Shown one piece after another: positions 7,360-15,085 of a stretch of DNA of 53,002 bases. The notes below the pieces were generated by a model. That model was not told the DNA's origin. It did not search any database and saw only the letters and a program-made list of their open reading frames with translations. Where the stretch lies: positions 1 through 53,002 of the forward strand of contig JAMXLI010000158.1 of the NCBI GenBank assembly GCA_024281115.1, in the 5' to 3' direction. This DNA is from Terriglobales bacterium (GTDB taxonomy: Bacteria; Acidobacteriota; Terriglobia; Terriglobales; Acidobacteriaceae). Both the position numbers and the translations under genes were made by a program. How positions within the stretch are numbered: the first letter of the stretch is position 1; every line of letters begins with the position of its first letter.

Positions 7360-8400
7360 TCAGCGCGCCAGGGGCTCGGGAGCGGCCACGGCCTGGGGCG
7401 CCCGCGCGTAGTAGCCGGGACGCGCGTGGATGTGCAGCTTCTTCCCGAACTTCCTCGCCGTGATGCGGATCTTGTGGAAGCGACCGTCAGCCTCAAAATG
7501 CGTGGGCCGGTAAGCGATGGCATACCGGTTGCGCAGGTCGTCTCCGATCTGCGTGAAGGCCTTGCCGAATTCGTGCTTCGATTCAGGGAAGAACACGCGT
7601 CCGCCGGTGCGCTCGGCCAGGGAGCGCATTACCTGGTTCGCCCGGGATTCCCAGCTGCTGGGGTTGGTGCTCAGGGCGTAAATGGTCACCTCGTTGTCTT
7701 GCGCCTGGGCCAGCGCGTCTTCCAGCGCCAGCTTGCTGCTGTTGTCGTCGCCATCGGTCACCAGCACCAGCACGCGCGCCACCCGGTCCACTTCGGCATG
7801 GCCGGCGAGCTGGCGGCAGGCGGCGGCAACCGCGTCGAATACCGCCGTCGCTCCCCCATCATCGTGCAGGCTGGAGATGGCATGGCTCAACCGGTTCGTA
7901 TCCGAAGTGAAATCCTGCGCCAGTTTTTTGCGCTGCGAGAAGCCCATCACAAAGGCTTCATCGGCGGGGCGGGCCACCACCTTCTCTAAAAATTTCCGGG
8001 CCGCTTGCTGCTCGTATCCGAACCGCTGGTCCACCGAGCCGCTGGTATCCACCAGCAGCGCCAGCCGCAGCGGCAAGTTGGCTTCATTGCGGAAATCTAC
8101 AATCCGTCCGGCATCGCGCTTGTCTTCCCGCACCTCCACATCGTGCGCCGCCAGGTCGTCCACGAACCGTCCCTTCAGCTTGGCCGTGAACATCACGGCC
8201 ACCTCGTTCACCTGTTTGCGCAGGATCCAACCGTCAGCATCCGCGGCAATCGCCGCCGGCGAGGCCGAAGGAACGGGGGTGAAGGGGGTCTGCGCCATCG
8301 CCGCAACGGGTGCCAGCAGCAGGGCGAGCAACCAACCCTTGCAGATCCGGGCGGGAAAGGGGACAGCGAGGGAGTGAAGGACGGAATCGAGCGGGGACAT
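7360..8400 (-). CDS. VWFA-related acidobacterial domain protein, secreted
   Basis: The 346-aa protein has a signal peptide (about residues 1-38, ending APVAAMAQ) and a von Willebrand A domain with the MIDAS triad: DTSGSVDQ (DxSxS), a later threonine region, and VLVTDGDDNSSKLALEDAL. It ends with the IRITARKFGKKLHIHARPGYYA segment typical of the phylum-specific VWFA family (TIGR03436 type). These proteins are predicted periplasmic or surface adhesion or scaffold modules with unproven roles. The ATG at 8400 is preceded by GAGGTGG; an earlier in-frame start at 8559 would place 53 unrelated residues before the signal peptide. DUF3467 follows 37 bases later. Confidence 0.88.
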   Translation of the reverse strand: MSPLDSVLHSLAVPFPARICKGWLLALLLAPVAAMAQTPFTPVPSASPAAIAADADGWILRKQVNEVAVMFTAKLKGRFVDDLAAHDVEVREDKRDAGRIVDFRNEANLPLRLALLVDTSGSVDQRFGYEQQAARKFLEKVVARPADEAFVMGFSQRKKLAQDFTSDTNRLSHAISSLHDDGGATAVFDAVAAACRQLAGHAEVDRVARVLVLVTDGDDNSSKLALEDALAQAQDNEVTIYALSTNPSSWESRANQVMRSLAERTGGRVFFPESKHEFGKAFTQIGDDLRNRYAIAYRPTHFEADGRFHKIRITARKFGKKLHIHARPGYYARAPQAVAAPEPLAR

Positions 8401-8735
8401 GCAACCACCTCGTGCGCGAACTGAGATAGCAAGATGCCGCGTCCCGAAAAGGTGTTGGACGGCGCTCCGGAATTGGGGGGGTGTTTGCGCGGTACGAGCG
8501 CCGGGCTGCAGACGCGCCGACGAGAGTACGTCCGTTCGCCCCGCCCCGTCAATATGCAAGATGCTGCAGGGTCACAGCAGGAAAATGCGGATGGCACAGC
8601 GGGTGCGCGCAAAGGTGAGCAGATCGGGTTTATGGGCCCTGCGGGTCTAAACGCCCGGGTGAGGCGTCGGCCGCCCCGCCCCCGGCGAGAACGCAGATTT
8701 CGCCCCGAATTGCGGGCCGGGAGCAGAGTGGACGA

Positions 8736-8822
8736 TGGTGCCGGGAACAGGACTTGAACCTGCACGCCCTTGCGGGCACTGGCTCCTAAGGCCAGCGCGT
8801 CTGCCAATTCCGCCATCCCGGC
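8736..8822 (-). tRNA. tRNA-Leu (anticodon UAG)
   Basis: Acceptor stem GCCGGGA at the 5' end (8822 downward) pairs with TCCCGGC, followed by discriminator A and an encoded CCA (8738-8736). The D loop contains AATTGGCAGAC, the anticodon stem is CTGGC/GCCAG with loop CTTAGGA (anticodon TAG, reading CUA), the variable arm is long (CCCGCAAGGG), and the T loop is GGTTCAAGTCC. The long variable arm and anticodon agree on leucine. The length of 87 nt is normal. Confidence 0.95.
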
Positions 8823-9021
8823 GCTTCTGGTTAAACGGTTGGAACCAGTAGGTTAGTTGACTCTATGGTCGCTGGCAAGCGCACCGCCGGCAGGGGCGAT
8901 GCGGTCACTGTGCGCTCACTTTTGCGCCTGCTCCCGCGCCCCCGCTCGCTTGCCTCCGAGCCGCCACAGGTCGGTGCAGCCAGCAAATTACAGAGAATTA
9001 GGGCTCCGGGCGTTGATGGGC

Positions 9022-9666
9022 TTAGTTATTCTTGTTGTAGCGATTGATTGGTACCAGTCGGTTGTTGATGTCGATCCGGTAGGCTATTGATGTTTCGCGC
9101 CGCTCTCCGAAGATGTCCTTGTATTCGATCACCGCAAAGCAGACCGCAATCTTATTGAAATCGGTGTGCCCGTCGCATTCAGTAGGATAATCCAATTTTG
9201 ACTCGGCTCCAATTGCAAGTGGTTCTGGATAAACTTGGGCTACCTTTCCCGCCCCAATGTCGTCCGGCAGGCTGTCCACAACTCGAACACCTACTCTCTT
9301 TTGGACAATCCAAGCCGGGCTTCTACCGTCGTTCTTGCAAATAACCCTTAGCGGAACAGAGGTCGTCGGTATTGTTTCCCCGTCTTCAAATCGCGAACCC
9401 AGGGACGGGCCATCGTATCCGGGAAGGTATTCGAGGCGTGCGAGTACCCAAGCACGCTCAGAATTTACCAAGCTCTCCGCGTTTGTTTGAGCTGCAACAG
9501 CAGCGATACGAGTGAGTGTCAAACCTCGCTTTATGTAACACGCCTGCACCACATACACTGCAACCTGCAAGAACCCGACGAGCACCAGCAGACCAGTGAA
9601 GGTGACAATGTCAGAGCTGATCGCTATTACCGAAATGTCAAATACGGGGAAGATGTTGAGCTTCAT
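9022..9666 (-). CDS. Hypothetical membrane-anchored protein
   Basis: The 214-aa protein is not a family I recognise with certainty. It has one clear transmembrane segment near the N-terminus (residues 17-43, IVTFTGLLVLVGFLQVAVYVVQACYIK), a short coiled or helical linker, then a soluble beta-rich domain beginning SERAWVLARLEYLPG. The SERAWV start and ending FAVIEYKDIFGERRETSI resemble a group of membrane-anchored proteins found scattered in many bacteria and annotated as hypothetical. The DNA is visibly more AT-rich than its neighbours, as are the next two genes, suggesting acquisition. Expected topology is a short cytoplasmic or periplasmic N-terminus with the soluble domain on one side. Confidence 0.7.
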   Translation of the reverse strand: MKLNIFPVFDISVIAISSDIVTFTGLLVLVGFLQVAVYVVQACYIKRGLTLTRIAAVAAQTNAESLVNSERAWVLARLEYLPGYDGPSLGSRFEDGETIPTTSVPLRVICKNDGRSPAWIVQKRVGVRVVDSLPDDIGAGKVAQVYPEPLAIGAESKLDYPTECDGHTDFNKIAVCFAVIEYKDIFGERRETSIAYRIDINNRLVPINRYNKNN

Positions 9667-9690
9667 AAATGCGTCTCGCGAACAGCCCGC

Positions 9691-9903
9691 TTATTTGTTA
9701 GTTAATCGGTAGCCCAACTCCAATATGGTGACTAGAGCGGCAAACAGCAAGGCAGCCACAATTCGCCAGTCTGCTTCCTTGGCGATGTAATACGCCACCA
9801 CCGCGAAAAGGAGAATGAACAGTAAATAGCCGGCGCCATCCAGACGATCACTAATCCCTCGCTTCACGCTTTGCCTGAATCTCGCGGGTTCAGTCATTTG
9901 CAT
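9691..9903 (-). CDS. Small two-helix membrane protein, unknown
   Basis: The 70-aa protein has a basic N-terminus (QSVKRGISDRLDGA) and two hydrophobic stretches, YLLFILLFAVVAYYIA and WRIVAALLFAALVTILELGY. No family is recognised. It lies 24 bases upstream of the hypothetical gene ending at 9022 on the same strand and shares its lower GC, so the two may be one transcription unit. Coding potential is supported mainly by the well-formed helices and continuous position in the group. Confidence 0.5.
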   Translation of the reverse strand: MQMTEPARFRQSVKRGISDRLDGAGYLLFILLFAVVAYYIAKEADWRIVAALLFAALVTILELGYRLTNK

Positions 9904-9951
9904 TCTCGCCGCCTCCGGCTCAGGCGGGCCGTCCGGCTCGAAACCTCGTTG

Positions 9952-10263
9952 CTATGGCGCGTTGTTTTTTTCTTTCCACAGCGCCGCGTGTGCGGCCAGT
10001 CCTGCACTTGATGCCAGGCCGTCTGCTACGCGTTCCACGGCGAACACAGCGTCTGATGACAGGGCCATGGCATTCTCTGCGCGGTCTTCGTGGACCCACC
10101 TAATGAACTTAGCTCTCTGCTCTTGCCTGATTTCGTCAGACAAGAGCAGCAGCACTGCATAGTCGCATAAATGGTTTCGTTTGTTTTGGGACCGTACATA
10201 AAGCGGGAGAAAGAATAGAACGAATAGAACACAGGACAGTGCAAACAATATCCACGCCAACAT
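9952..10263 (-). CDS. Small membrane protein, unknown
   Basis: The 103-aa protein begins MLAWILFALSCVLFVLFFLPLYVRS, one N-terminal membrane helix, followed by a charged helical region (SDEIRQEQRAKFIRWVHEDRAENAMAL) and an Ala-rich tail. The start at 10263 is chosen because GGGAG lies eight bases upstream; an in-frame ATG at 10359 would put a hydrophilic stretch before the helix. The family is not recognised. It is the first of three co-oriented small membrane-protein genes in AT-richer DNA beside tRNA-Leu. Confidence 0.55.
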   Translation of the reverse strand: MLAWILFALSCVLFVLFFLPLYVRSQNKRNHLCDYAVLLLLSDEIRQEQRAKFIRWVHEDRAENAMALSSDAVFAVERVADGLASSAGLAAHAALWKEKNNAP

Positions 10264-10914
10264 GCGATTCTCCCTTCGGAAACGCTGCCCAGTGCCCATA
10301 TAGAGTGACCCCATGGCTGCTAAGTTTCGGTGATGATTCACACACGGCGGTGTGAGCAAGCTACCCGCAGGTCTAAAACGGCCCAGACGCGAACCTTCCC
10401 TCCGTGGGGGCGAGCGTTTTCATGAATGTCTGCCATTGCGTGAATCCGGGGTCCCCTGTCGATATGCCGACAACTCGGCCGCGATTTCCCTCGTGGAAGG
10501 TCGCGGGGGCTGAAACTACGGAAGCACGTCAGCCGAAATCGCCTGGTTTCGATTTTGCGGCTGGAGAATGTGTGGCGAATTGCCACAAAAAAACTGATTA
10601 TCGCTCCGCCCCGTGGACTCCGAAGCCGCGCCTCGCGCCTGCAGCGGCCGCACTCGCCCCCTCAGACAAAGGGGGACGGCCCGCCCAATTCGGGAACGAC
10701 TCAAAGTGCTGACCAGGGCAAAGCGAACGTGCTCGACGGGGGAGAGTGATAATGAGCTTACGCCTATCCAACAACGCAATTCCTGATCGGGTCGCCGAGT
10801 GCCTCATCAACTAGGCGCGGAAGGAGCGACTGCGATGAAGTGATCCCCTTCTAACTTTTCTTCAGTCTCCCCCTCCTGGTCGCCGGTTTTCAGTACAAAC
10901 ACAAAGGGGGTCGT
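10264..10914. other. About 650 bp without a supported gene
   Basis: Short frames exist on both strands, but none combines a plausible start, composition and recognisable protein. Base composition changes from AT-richer on the left to GC-rich again near 10600. The last 60 bases form the 5' region of the secreted protein at 10915 (Shine-Dalgarno-like AAAGGGGG at 10903-10910). The stretch may be degraded coding sequence at the edge of the AT-rich patch. Confidence 0.5.
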
Positions 10915-11292
10915 ATGAAACTCAACCGGTGGGTTTTTCTGATTGGCCTGCTGATGGCGACACTGCCGCTATCGGCCCAATCCCAGTTCATCCCCATAGT
11001 TACCGTGCCATTCGAGTTCATGGTGAACGATGTTGTGTGTCCAGCAGGCAACTACGCGATCCAGTCGGATGCGCAAAACAATATGCTGGTCCTCACCAAT
11101 GCGAGCACCCAAGATCGCATCCAGGTGTTCACCCGAAACTATGAACTGTTAAATATGGCAGAGCAATCTGTGCTGACGTTCCGTCGCGACGGCAACACCT
11201 ATGTTCTTCACCAGGTGCAGAGATCGGGCGACAGCCATACGCACGATATCGCACACGACAACCATGTGATGGAACTCGCCGCTATCCGTTGA
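10915..11292 (+). CDS. Small secreted protein, acidobacterial type
   Basis: The 125-aa protein has a signal peptide (MKLNRWVFLIGLLMATLPLSAQS) and a beta-rich mature domain starting VTVPFEFMVNDVVCPAGNYAIQS. The pattern VPFxFxVNxxxxPAGxY is one I know from many small secreted Acidobacteriota proteins annotated as hypothetical; no function is established. It contains one cysteine and a His-rich region near the end (GDSHTHDIAHDNHVMEL), which could bind metal but is not proof of it. AAAGGGGG precedes the ATG with good spacing. It stands alone, convergent with the PilZ gene. Confidence 0.75.
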   Translation: MKLNRWVFLIGLLMATLPLSAQSQFIPIVTVPFEFMVNDVVCPAGNYAIQSDAQNNMLVLTNASTQDRIQVFTRNYELLNMAEQSVLTFRRDGNTYVLHQVQRSGDSHTHDIAHDNHVMELAAIR

Positions 11293-11408
11293 TCCGCTGG
11301 AAGGGCCGCCCTTCCGGGGACGGCCCCACTCCTCGAAGTCGTATCCTGAAAATTGGCGATTAAGGCTTTGAGCGCGCGGGTGTGCGCGCCTCAGTCAGCC
11401 GCGGCCGG

Positions 11409-11750
11409 CTACCAGTCCGACGTGCACAGGCGGCGGATGGCCTGCCGCTGATTGTCGCGCACCAGGACAAACTCAAACCCGTGCAAGTAGCCGCGCAGGT
11501 TGCGCACCGCGGCATACACCCGCAGCCCCGAGGCCAGTTCCAGGAACACGATTTCACCCTCGCGCAATTGCTGCGAGAGCATGGCGGCGCCTCCGCCTTC
11601 GCTGAGCACACGGCACTGGCCGGCGATAGGGATGGTGGGCGAATCCGGCCAGTTGAGGAGGGCTGTCACCGCGCGATCCACGTTGTAACGGTGGTAGCGC
11701 CGCTTGGAAAGATAATCGTGCTCGACGGGTTTGCCGGGTTGCGCGGACAT
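11409..11750 (-). CDS. PilZ-domain protein
   Basis: The 113-aa protein is essentially one PilZ domain, a c-di-GMP receptor fold. The arginine motif is present as KRRYHRYNVD (residues 17-26). The second motif, normally D/NxSxxG, is VLSEGG here, keeping Ser and Gly but not the acidic residue, so c-di-GMP affinity may be altered. The remainder forms the expected beta strands (EIVFLELASGLRVYAAVRNLRGYLHGFEFVLV). It is monocistronic as far as can be seen. It may link c-di-GMP to the type IV pilus genes in the same window, but that is inference. Confidence 0.85.
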   Translation of the reverse strand: MSAQPGKPVEHDYLSKRRYHRYNVDRAVTALLNWPDSPTIPIAGQCRVLSEGGGAAMLSQQLREGEIVFLELASGLRVYAAVRNLRGYLHGFEFVLVRDNQRQAIRRLCTSDW

Positions 11751-11966
11751 AAATGACCCCTGCCGGCCACGCTGGCGGGTGCTTCAAAGCGCGACCGTGC
11801 GCCTGCTTTTGAAGCTACGCGTAAACGGGAGGCAGGACAATTCGCGAACGGTCAGTAATGTGACGGAAGGGCGGACAGTAACCTGCCGGCTTCGGTACAT
11901 GCCCGGCCAGGCCGCTGGCACACCACTGACTTGGGCCTACCCAGGCGCGTGCGCTCGACGTCCGCT

Positions 11967-12239
11967 TTACTGCACTTGCGTGAAGCCGTTGTAAATCCAG
12001 ATCCCCGCAATCACCAGAATCAGAACCCCGGAAGCCGCTCCAAATATCCGCACCAAGGGGGTGAGCTTATTCATCCGGCGCAGGATTTCCAATTGCTCCT
12101 GCTCCATGTGAGATTCCGATTCATCGAGGAACAGCTGATCATCTTCACGCATGCTGAGCGTGCTCTTATAGATCAGCAGCACGATCAGAACGGCGGTCAG
12201 GGCACCCCACGCGATCAGCAGCCAGGTGAGATGAGACAT
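11967..12239 (-). CDS. Two-helix membrane protein, unknown
   Basis: The 90-aa protein has two membrane helices, WLLIAWGALTAVLIVLLIY near the start and VRIFGAASGVLILVIAGIWIY near the end. They are joined by an acidic linker (SMREDDQLFLDESESHMEQEQLEILRRM) likely to be helical. The ATG at 12239 has GAGGTGG just upstream; a start at 12314 would add 25 hydrophilic residues. No known family is recognised, but the helix-acidic linker-helix plan is conserved-looking and free of stop codons. It diverges from the Fe-S protein gene. Confidence 0.6.
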   Translation of the reverse strand: MSHLTWLLIAWGALTAVLIVLLIYKSTLSMREDDQLFLDESESHMEQEQLEILRRMNKLTPLVRIFGAASGVLILVIAGIWIYNGFTQVQ

Positions 12240-12481
12240 TGGCCACCTCGGTTCAGGTAAGAGCTGCTTCCCTAGGGTGGGATCCGGCTTTTCCCTATGG
12301 CTTGCTCCGGACACCCCGATAGGGGCGGAGCCATTATAGCTCCGCCCGCCTTGGCAAGCACCCGCCCAGGGCCCCTTGCCGGCCTCAGGTGGCTGGCCCC
12401 TGGCCGCTTTATGCGTCCCTGGTCCTGGCGCGGCATCTAATTACCAGGCGTGAACCCCCGCGCATGCGGCTACGCTGAGTT

Positions 12482-12490
12482 TGTTATAAT
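12482..12490 (+). promoter_or_regulatory. Extended -10 promoter of the Fe-S assembly gene
   Basis: TGTTATAAT contains a perfect TATAAT (12485-12490) with an upstream TGn extension. No good -35 hexamer is seen, as is common for extended -10 promoters. Transcription would start near 12497, about 20 bases before the ATG, with AGGAG at 12507-12511 as Shine-Dalgarno sequence. Confidence 0.6.
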
Positions 12491-12516
12491 CGCAGTGTTC
12501 ATCTACAGGAGAGAAC

Positions 12517-12879
12517 ATGTCCACAACTACCACCACCCCGCCCGTCAAAACCGCGCCTATCTCATTGACCCCTAAGGCCGTCTCCAAGGTCAAAGAGATC
12601 ATGGGGCAGCAGAATCCCGTGCCCGCAGGCCTGCGCGTCGGCGTTGTGGGCGGCGGCTGCTCCGGCTTCTCGTATGCCATGTCGTTTGAGAATAATCCGG
12701 GGATGATGGACAAAGTTTTCGACATGGACGGCCTGAAGGTTTACGTGGACGCCACCTCGCTGATGTACCTGCAAGGTTGCAAAGTGGACTACCTCGAGAC
12801 CCTGGATGGCGCAGGCTTCAAGTTCGAGAACCCGAACGTGAAGAGCACCTGCGGCTGCGGCTCGTCGTTCCAGGTTTAG
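12517..12879 (+). CDS. erpA: A-type iron-sulfur cluster insertion protein (ErpA/IscA family)
   Basis: The 120-aa cytosolic carrier passes Fe-S clusters to apo-proteins. The three ligand cysteines of A-type carriers are present: Cys48 in GGGCSGF, and Cys112 and Cys114 in STCGCGSSF. The core region ISLTPKAVSKVKEIM through KVYVDATSLMYLQG matches the family, with VDxxSxxYLxG conserved. A Thr/Pro-rich dozen residues precedes the domain. The gene has its own extended -10 promoter, Shine-Dalgarno and terminator, so it is monocistronic. ErpA and IscA cannot be separated by motif alone; the absence of iscSU neighbours favours a housekeeping ErpA role. Confidence 0.9.
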   Translation: MSTTTTTPPVKTAPISLTPKAVSKVKEIMGQQNPVPAGLRVGVVGGGCSGFSYAMSFENNPGMMDKVFDMDGLKVYVDATSLMYLQGCKVDYLETLDGAGFKFENPNVKSTCGCGSSFQV

Positions 12880-12901
12880 TTGGAGCCAGCAACCGACCAG
12901 A

Positions 12902-12929
12902 GCCCCGCTCATTGCGGGGCCTTTTCTTT
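12902..12929 (+). terminator. Rho-independent terminator after erpA
   Basis: GCCCCGC-TCATT-GCGGGGC forms a perfect 7-bp GC stem, followed directly by CTTTTCTTT. It lies 23 bases after the stop codon. Confidence 0.85.
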
Positions 12930-12964
12930 GGAAACAATTCTGGCAGGGACGTCTGTCTCGGCCG

Positions 12965-13924
12965 CTATTGCGGCGGGATATCGGGGGGCTGTTGCGGGAA
13001 CATGCCCGGCACGGGCGCCTGTTGCTGCGGCTGATTGGGACCGGGGGCTCCCGGCCGGTTCTGCGGCGCAACCACGCCTACGGCGCCGTTCACACCTCCG
13101 TTCAGCGGCGGCTGCGCCGGCCCGGTCAGCATTCCGCCGCGATCCAGGCTGGGGTCATACACGAATTGCCAATCCTTGTAGTGTTTCTTTTTATTAAATT
13201 CGCGGATCGTGGCCTTGGGGCTGAAGCTGGCCACTCCCACCAGGGGACCTCCGCCAAACACCTGGGCGCCAAAACCTGCTCCCGCCGGCGACTGCGATTG
13301 AGCCGCATCCACGGCGCCCCCGGACGGGGGCTGGGTCGGCGTCCCTGCCGTGCCAGCTGTCGCATCGCCCGGAGTTAGCGCTGGATTCGTCGGCCCGCCC
13401 GGCCCACCCGGATTACCTGGCCCTCCGGGCACGATCACCGATGCAGGAGCGCCGTTCCCTGGCTGACCAAACACGCTCGCTTGCCCCCCGAAGGTAAATT
13501 GCGGGTTTACTTGTCCAGGCACTCCCGGACCATTGGCGATGCCGGGCACCGGGATGCCCTGGGCGAACATGCGCACATCCCCAAAGCGCAGCAGCTTGAA
13601 ATCTTTGCCCGTGATGGGATCCTTGTAGCGCCGCCGCAGGAAGCGCATGTTGTTGGTGTTTTCCAGCTCTTCCAGGCTGTTGGGATAGCGCCCGAATTTC
13701 TTGTAGAAGCGTTTAATGGCGCGCGAGTACTGCACGCCGCGGTGGATCAGCTCCTCTTCGCGGTCGCGTTCGACCTGCATCTTCACGCGGGGAGCGACTG
13801 CCGCGCTGGCGATAACCAGCAGCGTGATGAACAGCAGGACGGTGAGGAGCATGTAGCCGCCCTCGCTGGCCCGGCCGTCGAGGAGGGCCGGGCGGTTCCG
13901 CCGGAATTTGCTCCGCATCAGCAT
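12965..13924 (-). CDS. Pseudopilin-like protein with long Gly/Pro/Gln-rich tail
   Basis: The 319-aa protein has a prepilin-like N-terminus: a basic leader ending SEGG, then the hydrophobic segment YMLLTVLLFITLLVIASAAVAP. The position equivalent to Glu5 is Thr, as in tip-type minor pseudopilins. The following VERDREEELIHRGVQYSRAIKRFYKKFGRYPNS and YKDPITGKDFKLL parts resemble GspG/GspH-like secretion proteins. From about residue 140 the chain is low-complexity (Gly, Pro, Gln, Ala), with a short conserved island (IREFNKKKHYKDWQFVYDPSLDRGG) near residue 245. It is the last gene of the pilM-type cluster, 15 bases after the PilP-like gene. Confidence 0.78.
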   Translation of the reverse strand: MLMRSKFRRNRPALLDGRASEGGYMLLTVLLFITLLVIASAAVAPRVKMQVERDREEELIHRGVQYSRAIKRFYKKFGRYPNSLEELENTNNMRFLRRRYKDPITGKDFKLLRFGDVRMFAQGIPVPGIANGPGVPGQVNPQFTFGGQASVFGQPGNGAPASVIVPGGPGNPGGPGGPTNPALTPGDATAGTAGTPTQPPSGGAVDAAQSQSPAGAGFGAQVFGGGPLVGVASFSPKATIREFNKKKHYKDWQFVYDPSLDRGGMLTGPAQPPLNGGVNGAVGVVAPQNRPGAPGPNQPQQQAPVPGMFPQQPPDIPPQ

Positions 13925-13939
13925 AGCGGGTCGCCTTGC

Positions 13940-14554
13940 CTATCCCTGGGTGATGGGGATGCTCTGGCGGTTCGTGGGATTGAGCACGTCCTGGACTTCT
14001 ATGGCGGTCGGCCCGATGCGCACCACCTTGTAGCGGCGGTCCACGATATCGCCCTCGCCCGCGATGAAGATATCGTCGCCCTTGGCCAGGAACACGCGCC
14101 GCGGTTCGCCCGGCTTGTTGGCGAACCCATAAAACTTCAACTGGATGGGCGGGGGCGGCGGCGGCAAGCTCACTGTGGGGCGCTGCTGTTCCTGCTGCGA
14201 GTTGCGCAGCCGCGCCGATTGCACCGGCTTGGGAATCTCGGGCTCCGATTGCGAGAGGAAGATGTTTCTGCCGTTCCCGGCATACTTCACTTCCTCGCTG
14301 CTCTTGAGCAAGTCGAGGCGGAGACGGGGATCGAGCGTGGCCGCCAGAACCGGACGGGCGCGGCGCCCGTCGGACGGGCGGCGTCCAGGTGCCACCGCGG
14401 ACGGCTCCGGCGCTGCCGCCGTAACGGCCGCATCCGGAGTCGAAGACCCGCCGCCGAAGAAGTCGCTCATCCGCCACAGGAACAGCAGCACCGCCAGCAG
14501 CAGTCCCAACGAGACGATGAGGGTCTTGCGCCGGTCCTCGGTCCCCAGTTGCAC
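13940..14554 (-). CDS. PilP-like membrane-anchored pilus protein
   Basis: The 204-aa protein has one N-terminal membrane helix (TLIVSLGLLLAVLLFLW), an Ala/Pro-rich linker, and a C-terminal domain (IQLKFYGFANKPGEPRRVFLAKGDDIFIAGEGDIVDRRYKVVRIG) ending with IEVQDVLNPTNRQSIPITQG. Position after PilMNO and the small C-terminal beta domain suggest a PilP/GspC-like link to the outer-membrane secretin, though the usual PilP lipobox is missing. Translation starts with GTG abutting the PilO stop, with GGAG five bases upstream inside the pilO end. Sequence similarity to classical PilP is weak, so the role is inferred from position. Confidence 0.7.
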   Translation of the reverse strand: MQLGTEDRRKTLIVSLGLLLAVLLFLWRMSDFFGGGSSTPDAAVTAAAPEPSAVAPGRRPSDGRRARPVLAATLDPRLRLDLLKSSEEVKYAGNGRNIFLSQSEPEIPKPVQSARLRNSQQEQQRPTVSLPPPPPPIQLKFYGFANKPGEPRRVFLAKGDDIFIAGEGDIVDRRYKVVRIGPTAIEVQDVLNPTNRQSIPITQG

Positions 14555-15085
14555 TTACGCTCCGCCTTTAAGGTAGGTTTGCATCTTCAGTTGCAGTTTC
14601 ACCGTGCCGCCCTGCGCATCCCCCAATTGAATACTGTTCACGATAAACAGCAGCTTGTCCCGCTCCAGGGCGTTGACGAAGCGCACCACGTGCACATAGT
14701 CCCCGGAGAGAACAGCGTCGATGCTGACCGGGCGCAGGCCCATCCCCTCCCTGTCTTCCTGGTGATACTTGGCCTGGGTCAGCTTGGCCCCATTGGCCGT
14801 GGCCAGGTTGCCCAGCTCATCGTAGATCTGCGAATACTCGCCCGGCAGGCGTTCCTGGTAGAAATCGGCGATCTCCTGCTTGGCCTCGAGCACCTTCTTG
14901 TCCAGTCCACGCAGCGGCAACACCTGCTTGGTTTTGCTCTGCAACTGACTTTCGAGCGCGCGAATCTCCTCCTGGCGGGAGCGGCCCAGGGGCGAAATGA
15001 GGGCGATGAGCGCCACCAGGTCAATGCACAGCAGCGCAATCAGCACCGTCTTCAAGCGGGCGCGTGTCTCCAGCAAGCCGGCCAT
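14555..15085 (-). CDS. pilO: PilO-like type IV pilus inner-membrane protein
   Basis: The 176-aa protein has a membrane helix (LKTVLIALLCIDLVALIALI), a coiled-coil-prone region (RQEEIRALESQLQSKTKQVLPL) and a C-terminal ferredoxin-like domain with GMGLRPVSIDAVLSGDYVHVVRFVNALERDKLLFIV, the usual PilO arrangement. PilO dimerises with PilN to form the alignment complex of the pilus machine. Its ATG shares one base with the PilN stop (TGATG). The start at 15085 is chosen over an upstream start that would read through pilN in another frame. Confidence 0.82.
   Translation of the reverse strand: MAGLLETRARLKTVLIALLCIDLVALIALISPLGRSRQEEIRALESQLQSKTKQVLPLRGLDKKVLEAKQEIADFYQERLPGEYSQIYDELGNLATANGAKLTQAKYHQEDREGMGLRPVSIDAVLSGDYVHVVRFVNALERDKLLFIVNSIQLGDAQGGTVKLQLKMQTYLKGGA

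Noticed and set aside
8736-8822. tRNA-Leu as integration site for the AT-rich patch
   Set aside because: The patch lies on the 5' side of the tRNA; no repeat of the tRNA 3' end was seen beyond it and there is no integrase next to it.
10404-10712. Possible small gene in the gap after the AT-rich patch
   Set aside because: No Shine-Dalgarno, no signal or membrane pattern, and competing frames on both strands are equally good.
11299-11328. Hairpin after the small secreted protein as terminator
   Set aside because: GC stems are present but no T-run follows.
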